Origin: Christensenella sp. UBA2853
GTDB taxonomy: Bacteria; Bacillota; Clostridia; Christensenellales; Aristaeellaceae
Length of the DNA: 64,000 nucleotides
NCBI GenBank assembly: GCA_002350845.1
Contig: DEFL01000057.1
Location: 1-64,000, forward strand
Reading direction: 5' to 3'
The position numbers and the translations under genes are program-made. The notes beneath the pieces were generated by a model that ran no database searches, was not told the origin of the DNA, and worked only from the letters and a program-made list of their open reading frames with translations. Below are positions 58,697-64,000 of this stretch, one piece after another. How positions within the stretch are numbered: the first letter of the stretch is position 1; each line of letters opens with the position of its first letter.

Positions 58697-59410
58697 TTAC
58701 TGATACTTGTTGATCACGCATTCCTGTCCCTTGCTTCCGTCGACGGGAAGTTCGCAGGTGAACAGAGAAATGCGGTTTTCGCTGTCCAGGCTCTCCCAGA
58801 CTTCCTTCGTCCAGTCTTCAAAGGAACCCTTAACGCTCACGCGCTCAGGCTCGCCTTCAAAGGACGGGATGGGATTGCCGTCGCAGCGATAGGTGTGCAG
58901 GAACGCACCTTCGCCGTTGGCCATGGTGGAATACTCAAAGAACTGGCGCAGCACCACATCGGGATTGCCGCGGTCGCTCTTGAGGATGGAGAGACGGAAG
59001 GATGCCTGTCCGTCGGCCACTTCCACCAGACCGGAAATACGGGGCGTGTAGTTGGGCATATCGGGCTCAAAGGTTCTGGAGCGGAGCGCTTCCTCAAAGG
59101 TCTTGCCCGCTTCCAGATAATCCCGGATGGTATCCGTCTGGTCGCCGTTGGTGATGATGTGCACACCGCCGGAGATGTGGCGGTACGGGGCATAGATGAT
59201 CAGGCGCGGGTCGATCATCTTGGATTCGTCATAGGCACGGGTCTCGAGCGTGTCCGCATCGGTCTTGACGAAGATCCTGTTGCGGCTGTTTTCGCTGCGT
59301 CCCATGATGAAATATGCAATGCGGGCAGCAGTCCCGTCTTCATTCATGCCCAGGACAATGCCGCGGCCGGGATAACGGTTGCCGGCAAGAAGAGATACCA
59401 TGTTTTCCAT
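58697..59410 (-). CDS. purO: IMP cyclohydrolase, PurO-like
   Basis: 237 residues from ATG 59410 (GAGGG upstream, eight bases after the purC stop). Features of the PurO/COG3363 family: LAGNRYPGRGIVLGMNEDG at the N-terminus, RNRIFVKT, and YRHISGGVHIITNGDQTDTI in the middle. It closes FAICAR to IMP, the last step of the pathway, in place of the C-terminal half of PurH. It lies between purC and purB, which supports the assignment. Confidence 0.9.
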   Translation of the reverse strand: MENMVSLLAGNRYPGRGIVLGMNEDGTAARIAYFIMGRSENSRNRIFVKTDADTLETRAYDESKMIDPRLIIYAPYRHISGGVHIITNGDQTDTIRDYLEAGKTFEEALRSRTFEPDMPNYTPRISGLVEVADGQASFRLSILKSDRGNPDVVLRQFFEYSTMANGEGAFLHTYRCDGNPIPSFEGEPERVSVKGSFEDWTKEVWESLDSENRISLFTCELPVDGSKGQECVINKYQ

Positions 59411-59418
59411 AACAGCCC

Positions 59419-60132
59419 TCACTCTTCGATATGCAGGCGGCGGGCCATCTCGATATAGGCCTCTTCCACCCCGCCCATGTCACGACGGAAACGGTCCTTG
59501 TCCAGCTTCTCGTGGGTGGTTGCATCCCAGAAGCGGCAGGTGTCGGGAGAAATCTCGTCAGCCAGCACGAGCGTGCCGTCGGAGGTGACGCCGAACTCAA
59601 GCTTGAAGTCGATGAGTTCCACATTGATTTCCTTGAAGAAGCGGATGAGCACGCTGTCCACTTTCAGAGCATACTCTGCGATGAGCTTCATCTGCTCGTC
59701 GGTGGCCCAGCCCATGGCAGCGATGTGATACTCGTTGACCATCGGGTCGTCGAGTTCGTCGCACTTGTAGCAGTATTCAATGACGGGCTTGCGCAGCGGG
59801 GTGCCTTCCGGAATGCCCAGGCGCTTGGACAGGCTGCCGGCAGCCACATTGCGGATGATGACTTCGAGGGGCACGATGCTGACCTTCTTGACGACGGTCT
59901 CGCGGTCGCTGATTTCTTCGACAAAGTGGGTGGGCACACCGTTCTTCTCGAGCATCTGCATGAGGCGGTTGGTCATCATGTTGTTGATGGCGCCCTTGCC
60001 CTTGATGGTGCCGCGCTTCTTGCCGTTGAGGGCGGTCGCGTCATCCTTGTAGTCGACAATCACCAGATCAGGCTGATCGGTGGCAAACACTTTCTTGGCT
60101 TTTCCTTCATAGAGCTGTTCAAGTTTTTTCAT
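59419..60132 (-). CDS. purC: SAICAR synthetase
   Basis: 237 residues, the standard bacterial length. LYEGKAKKVFATDQPDL at the N-terminus and KLEFGVTSDGTLVLADEISPDTCRFW are the conserved PurC segments. It joins aspartate to CAIR with ATP. Located 27 bases after purE. Confidence 0.98.
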   Translation of the reverse strand: MKKLEQLYEGKAKKVFATDQPDLVIVDYKDDATALNGKKRGTIKGKGAINNMMTNRLMQMLEKNGVPTHFVEEISDRETVVKKVSIVPLEVIIRNVAAGSLSKRLGIPEGTPLRKPVIEYCYKCDELDDPMVNEYHIAAMGWATDEQMKLIAEYALKVDSVLIRFFKEINVELIDFKLEFGVTSDGTLVLADEISPDTCRFWDATTHEKLDKDRFRRDMGGVEEAYIEMARRLHIEE

Positions 60133-60159
60133 ACTGTTTCGCCTCGCAGGGCTTCCTCC

Positions 60160-60648
60160 TTATTTCTGTTCCTGAAGTGCACGGTCCTTGAGTAATACGG
60201 CCTCGGTCTGTCTGGCCCGGAGCTCTTCGAGCTTCTGGGCAATGGTGTCATCCGAAACGGCGAGAATCTGTGCCGCGAGAAGCGCTGCATTGGCTGCACC
60301 GTCAATGGCAACCGTTGCGACAGGCATTCCGCTCGGCATCTGTACTGTGGAGAGCAGTGCGTCCAGACCATCCAGTGTAGAGGACTTGATCGGGACACCG
60401 ATCACCGGAAGTGTGGTTCTCGCAGCAAGCGCGCCCGCCAGATGTGCCGCTTTCCCGGCACCGGCAATGATTGCCCCAAAGCCTTCGGCTCTGGCATTCC
60501 TGGCAAAGTCCGCAGCCGCATCCGGTGTCCTGTGAGCCGAATAGATATGCGCCTCACAGGGAATGTTGAGTTTCCCGAGCATATCCAGTGCACCCTGCAT
60601 CAGCGGGAGGTCACTGTCGCTGCCCATGATGACCGCAACTTTCTTCAT
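60160..60648 (-). CDS. purE: N5-CAIR mutase (class I PurE)
   Basis: 162 residues from ATG 60648 (AAAGGA upstream). GSDSDLPLM (near 9-17), YSAHRTP (near 37-43) and AGKAAHLAGALAA are typical of class I PurE; a longer frame overlaps the promoter and is excluded. The enzyme converts N5-CAIR to CAIR. First gene of the purine operon; no purK is seen next to it, which the class I reaction would normally need elsewhere in the genome. Confidence 0.97.
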   Translation of the reverse strand: MKKVAVIMGSDSDLPLMQGALDMLGKLNIPCEAHIYSAHRTPDAAADFARNARAEGFGAIIAGAGKAAHLAGALAARTTLPVIGVPIKSSTLDGLDALLSTVQMPSGMPVATVAIDGAANAALLAAQILAVSDDTIAQKLEELRARQTEAVLLKDRALQEQK

Positions 60649-60683
60649 GAAAACGTCCTTTCCATTTGTTCTCGATTGCCCGG

Positions 60684-60696
60684 AGTTCCGAACAAT
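60684..60696. promoter_or_regulatory. PurBox-like sequence at the purE transcription start
   Basis: AGTTCCGAACAAT matches the PurR PurBox consensus AWWWCCGAACWWT at 12 of 13 positions and begins just downstream of the purE -10 box. A second CCGAACATT lies at 60825-60833. Regulation by a PurR-type repressor is inferred. Confidence 0.5.
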
Positions 60697-60703
60697 CACA
60701 GCA

Positions 60704-60731
60704 ATTGTACCCATCCTGTGGCGCTTGTCAA
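60704..60731 (-). promoter_or_regulatory. Promoter of the purine operon
   Basis: Minus strand: -35 TTGACA (60726-60731), 16-base spacer, -10 TACAAT (60704-60709). About 50 bases before purE. Confidence 0.8.
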
Positions 60732-60888
60732 GGCGCAGAACAAAACTTTTTCCGTTTTATTGCAATCATTTATTTTTCAGGTTTATTCCTTGTCTCAAAT
60801 CAACCAGATTGTCCATTTATTCATCCGAACATTTTTTCGTATTTTTACGGAAAAATTCGTAAATTGTTTTGTGAGGGCGTTTTCGCAC

Positions 60889-60919
60889 AAAAAAACATGG
60901 CCGGAAACATCCGGCCATG
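60889..60919 (-). terminator. Terminator of the nucleoside importer operon
   Basis: Perfect 9-bp stem CATGGCCGG / CCGGCCATG (60896-60904 and 60911-60919) with a 6-base loop, followed on the minus strand by seven T. 20 bases after the permease stop. Confidence 0.9.
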
Positions 60920-60939
60920 CGAGGATCTGAAATGTGCCG

Positions 60940-61878
60940 TTACCGGCTTCCCTTGTCGTACGGGATGCCTTCGGCCTTGGGCGCTGCGGAATTCGCAGAG
61001 AAGAAAATCAGCACAATCAGGGAGATGATATACGGGAGCATATTGTACACCGTGCTCGGCAGGTTCAGATTGTTGAGCAGCGGGAAGCCCGTATACACAT
61101 TGGAGAGCGAACGGAAGAGTCCGAAGAGCAGCGCAGCAAGCGCAATCTTCGTGGGCTTCCAGCCGCCGAAGATCATCACAGCCAGGGCCAGGAAACCAAA
61201 GCCGGCCACGCCGTTTTCAAACTTCCATTCGGAGACGCCGGCGGTGATGTACACCAGGCCGCCCAGTCCGCCCAGAAGGCCGGAGATCATGACGCCTGCA
61301 TAGCGCATCTTCCGCACATTGATGCCCACGGAGTCTGCTGCCTGGGGATGCTCGCCGCAGGCCATCAGACGCAGGCCGAAGCGCGTCTTATACAGGATGA
61401 TGTAGGACAGAATCAGCAGGATCAGTGCCAGGGGCATGAACCAGTTGAATTCATAGCCGTTGACAATCAGGAAGTTCTTCTTGGCTGCAATGTACTGAAT
61501 GGTGGAGGACGGATTATTCGGGTTCTCAGCGGTGTTCAGGGCCTTGACGATAACGGTGGCCGCTGCGGTGCCCAGAAGGTTCATAGCGGTGCCGACCAGC
61601 GTCTGGTCCGCCTTGAAGTCAATGGCTGCGACAGCCAGCAGCAGGGAGTACAGAATGCCCATGAACATGGCCGCCAGAACGCAGACCACAAAGACCAGCC
61701 AGCCCGCGGTTCCGGCAGGCAGATACTTCATCATCAGCGCGCCGCCCAGCGCACCGAAGACCATGATGCCTTCCAGACCGATGTTGATGACGCCGGAATG
61801 CTCCGAGAAGCAGCCGCCCAGAGCGACGAGCATCAGGACGGAAGTAAATACGAGCATGTACTGAATCAGCAGGATCAT
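60940..61878 (-). CDS. Nucleoside-type ABC permease (NupQ/YufQ-like)
   Basis: 312 residues, about eight to nine membrane helices. FSEHSGVINIGLEGIMVFGALGGAL is the signature segment of BPD_transp_2 permeases that import nucleosides with BmpA/Med-type binding proteins. It overlaps the preceding permease gene by 4 bases. Last gene of the operon. Uptake of purine nucleosides is inferred from the family; the purine synthesis operon lies immediately downstream. Confidence 0.9.
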   Translation of the reverse strand: MILLIQYMLVFTSVLMLVALGGCFSEHSGVINIGLEGIMVFGALGGALMMKYLPAGTAGWLVFVVCVLAAMFMGILYSLLLAVAAIDFKADQTLVGTAMNLLGTAAATVIVKALNTAENPNNPSSTIQYIAAKKNFLIVNGYEFNWFMPLALILLILSYIILYKTRFGLRLMACGEHPQAADSVGINVRKMRYAGVMISGLLGGLGGLVYITAGVSEWKFENGVAGFGFLALAVMIFGGWKPTKIALAALLFGLFRSLSNVYTGFPLLNNLNLPSTVYNMLPYIISLIVLIFFSANSAAPKAEGIPYDKGSR

Positions 61879-63041
61879 GATGCCTTCCCTCCTTTTGCCA
61901 TGCGGATCGCTTTCTCTTCGCGGCGGTCGAGCGACTTATTGAGTGTTGTCTTGAAGAAGAGCACAAAGCCGCAGAGATAAATAATCAGAGAAGAGATGAA
62001 ATCAGAGATTTCGGCAGAGTAGACGCGCATGTCCAGGAAACTGCCGCCATCGGTGATATGCTGGATAAACAGCGAGGAGAAAATGGTGCCGATCGGATTG
62101 AGGCCGCCGAGGAAGGCAGCGGCAATGCCGTTAAAGCCCATGGAAGGAACCGAGGACTGCGTTACGCTCCACTGCTGAAGTCCGGTCAGGTACAGCATGG
62201 CTGCGCCGATACCGGCAAGGCCGCCGGCAATCGCCATGGTCAGGACGATATTCTTCCGATCCTGCATGCCGCAGTACTTGGCGGCATTCTTGTTCAGGCC
62301 TGTGGCCCGGAGCTCATAGCCCAGGCGTGTCTTGTTAAGGAGAACCCACACGGCGATGGCCAGGAGTACGGCCAGAGGCAGGGCCAGACCGACGTACTTA
62401 TTGTTGTTGAAGAGGTTTTCCAGGCCGAGCGACGGCATGATGGCGCCGGGATTCGCAACGGTGGTTGCCGTGCCGTCCACCATCACCAGATGTCTGGAAA
62501 TAACATAGGTGTAGTTGGAGGTCGGCTCCTTGACGTTGGCCAGGAGCGTGTTGACCAGGTACAGGGTGATCCAGTTGAGCATGATGCAGGAAATGACCTC
62601 GTTGACGTTGCGGTACGCCTTGAGGATACCGGAGATCGAACCGACCAGAGCACCGGCCAGAATCGAGGCGATCATGCACGGCAGCCAGCCCCAGCCGAGG
62701 CCGATCGCGCAGTAGATGCACGCGCCGGCACCGGCGACATACTGTCCGGCTGCGCCGATATTGAAGAGCCCGACCTTATAGGCAAAGAGCACGGACAGGC
62801 TGCACATGAGCAGCGGCGCGGTCTTGACCAGGGTCATGCCCAGGTTTTTGATCTGGGTGGCCGGTTTGGAATAGGTCCAGAAATTCTTGACAATCGCGAT
62901 AATGGCCTGACCTGCGCCGGCCGGGTTAATGATCAGCAGCGCAATATAGCCGATCAGGAGGCCGAGAAGAATACATACGAGCGAGGCGAGCAGTGTCTGG
63001 ACGCTCGGTTTTCTAAGCAGCGGTGTACGTTCCTTCTGCAT
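61875..63041 (-). CDS. Nucleoside-type ABC permease (NupP/YufP-like)
   Basis: 388 residues with about ten membrane helices. KVGLFNIGAAGQYVAGAGACIY and GIAAAFLGGLNPIGTIFSSL are characteristic of the larger permease of BmpA-linked nucleoside importers. It follows the ATPase gene by two bases and overlaps the second permease. AGGAGG precedes the ATG, within the end of the ATPase gene. Confidence 0.9.
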   Translation of the reverse strand: MQKERTPLLRKPSVQTLLASLVCILLGLLIGYIALLIINPAGAGQAIIAIVKNFWTYSKPATQIKNLGMTLVKTAPLLMCSLSVLFAYKVGLFNIGAAGQYVAGAGACIYCAIGLGWGWLPCMIASILAGALVGSISGILKAYRNVNEVISCIMLNWITLYLVNTLLANVKEPTSNYTYVISRHLVMVDGTATTVANPGAIMPSLGLENLFNNNKYVGLALPLAVLLAIAVWVLLNKTRLGYELRATGLNKNAAKYCGMQDRKNIVLTMAIAGGLAGIGAAMLYLTGLQQWSVTQSSVPSMGFNGIAAAFLGGLNPIGTIFSSLFIQHITDGGSFLDMRVYSAEISDFISSLIIYLCGFVLFFKTTLNKSLDRREEKAIRMAKGGKAS

Positions 63042-63043
63042 CG

Positions 63044-64000
63044 TCAGTCCTCCTTCCTTTCGCTGTCTCTCTTGGCGCCGGCCATGTAAAGACCCATTTC
63101 TTCAGGCGTGGTCTTCTTCGGGTCGAGTTCGCCGACGATTTCGCCTTCATACATGACCAGAATACGGTCGGACACATCCAGCACTTCGTCCATTTCCAGG
63201 GAGACGAGCAGCACGGCCTTGCCGGCATCGCGCTGGGCCACAATCTGACGGTGAATGTACTCGATGGCGCCGACATCCAGACCACGGGTCGGCTGCACAG
63301 CCACCAGCAGCACCGGATCCTTGTCAATTTCGCGGGCGATGATCGCCTTCTGCTGGTTGCCGCCGGACATGGAACGCACCGTCGTGGCGGAACCCTGGCC
63401 GGAACGGATATCGTACTGATCGATGAGCTTTTCGGAATACTTGCGGATATTGGGGCGCTTCATGAAGCCAATGACGGAGGAGAAGGCTTTCTCGAAGTAC
63501 CGCTGGAGGATCATATCATCCTCGAGTGTGAAGTCCAGCACCAGACCGTGCTTGTGGCGGTCTTCCGGAATATGGCTCATGCCGGACAGGCTGCGCTCGC
63601 GGATCGAAGCTTTGGTGATATCTTTTCCCTGCAGCTCCAGCTTGCCTTCCTTCAGCGGTTCCAGACCGGTGATGCCGTAGACCAGTTCGGTCTGGCCGTT
63701 GCCGTCAATGCCGGCAATGCAGACGATCTCGCCCGCATGCACATCAAAGGAGACGCGATGCACGGCATCCTTGTGATGGGTGCGGCTGGCCACGCTGATG
63801 TTGTCCACATGAAGGATGACATCGCCGGGATGGCATTCCTTTTTCTCGACATGGAAGTTGACGTTGCGGCCGACCATCATGGCGGAGAGATCTTCCATGG
63901 TGACATCTGCCGTATTCACCGTGCCGATGTACTTGCCCTTGCGAAGCACCGAGCAGCGGTCGGCGACGGCCATGATTTCTGCGAGCTTATGGCTGATGAA
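63044..64000 (-). CDS. Nucleoside-type ABC ATPase (NupO/YufO-like), partial
   Basis: The reading frame remains open to the window edge: before the first internal ATG it reads FISHKLAEI, which is the H-loop end of a first ATPase domain. About 318 residues are visible. They hold the second ATPase domain with a degenerate Walker A (GIDGNGQTEL), signature MSGGNQQKA and Walker B-like VLLVAVQPTRGLD, typical of RbsA/NupO-type double ATPases in which the second site is less canonical. The 5' half, and probably a BmpA-type binding protein gene, lies beyond the window. Confidence 0.9.
   Translation of the reverse strand, partial: FISHKLAEIMAVADRCSVLRKGKYIGTVNTADVTMEDLSAMMVGRNVNFHVEKKECHPGDVILHVDNISVASRTHHKDAVHRVSFDVHAGEIVCIAGIDGNGQTELVYGITGLEPLKEGKLELQGKDITKASIRERSLSGMSHIPEDRHKHGLVLDFTLEDDMILQRYFEKAFSSVIGFMKRPNIRKYSEKLIDQYDIRSGQGSATTVRSMSGGNQQKAIIAREIDKDPVLLVAVQPTRGLDVGAIEYIHRQIVAQRDAGKAVLLVSLEMDEVLDVSDRILVMYEGEIVGELDPKKTTPEEMGLYMAGAKRDSERKED

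Noticed and set aside
60649..60888. Purine riboswitch upstream of purE
   Set aside because: The leader after the mapped promoter is only about 50 bases and shows no three-way junction pattern; a PurBox-like site explains purine control more simply.
1..64000. CRISPR arrays, tRNA or rRNA genes, transposases, integrases or phage genes
   Set aside because: None seen on either strand: no regular direct repeats, no cloverleaf-like segments recognised, and no mobile-element protein motifs.

Overview
The window is about 64 kb of GC-rich (roughly mid-50s percent, by eye) chromosomal DNA from a Clostridia-type Firmicute, probably an anaerobic, carbohydrate-degrading gut or rumen bacterium. The evidence is the rplU-prp-rpmA order with an N-terminally extended L27 that the Prp protease would trim, a cdaA-cdaR (c-di-AMP) pair, many strong AGGAGG ribosome binding sites, ATP-less sugar ABC operons, lipobox lipoproteins and an IMP cyclohydrolase of the PurO type. 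No rRNA, tRNA, CRISPR array, phage or insertion sequence was seen. The assignment to a lineage is inference.

Left part (1-10.6 kb, minus strand): a secreted protein and a cytidylate-kinase-like protein; a GldA/GldF/GldG-type ABC system; then a five-gene alpha-glucan operon (LacI regulator, GH13 amylase, solute-binding protein, two permeases) with a clear promoter, an operator on the start site and an identical 16-bp copy inside the GH13 gene.

10.8-16 kb (plus): a housekeeping operon, mnmE, YitT-type membrane protein, TrmH-type RNA methyltransferase, metallophosphoesterase and a secreted PG-binding/phosphodiester glycosidase. 16-24.7 kb (mostly minus): radical SAM enzyme, NSS amino-acid transporter, orphan coiled-coil protein, M18 aminopeptidase, an exported FMN/FAD reductase and a LysR regulator, then a small lipoprotein on plus. 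24.8-31.3 kb: ABC exporter, MFS transporter, TetR regulator, and an unusual fusion of a TSUP (TauE/SafE) transporter with a dolichol/phytol-kinase-like membrane domain, followed by a YihX-like HAD phosphatase.

31.3-47 kb is a large fructan/sucrose locus on the minus strand. One operon encodes a YteP/YtcP/LipO-type importer, a multimodular carbohydrate-binding lipoprotein, a GH32-like lipoprotein, a cytosolic GH32 and a PfkB fructokinase broken by one frameshift; a divergent LacI gene faces it across three operator-like sites. A second importer operon (solute-binding protein plus two permeases) and its own LacI gene follow. None of the three sugar importers has its own ATPase, so a shared MsmX/MsmK-type ATPase elsewhere is expected.

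47-64 kb: an SH3 protein, rplU-prp-rpmA with a leader, DUF554 and MATE membrane proteins, rpmB, DegV, an RsmF-type rRNA methyltransferase, cdaA-cdaR, the purine operon purE-purC-purO-purB behind a strong promoter and PurBox-like sequence, and a nucleoside-type ABC importer cut by the window end.
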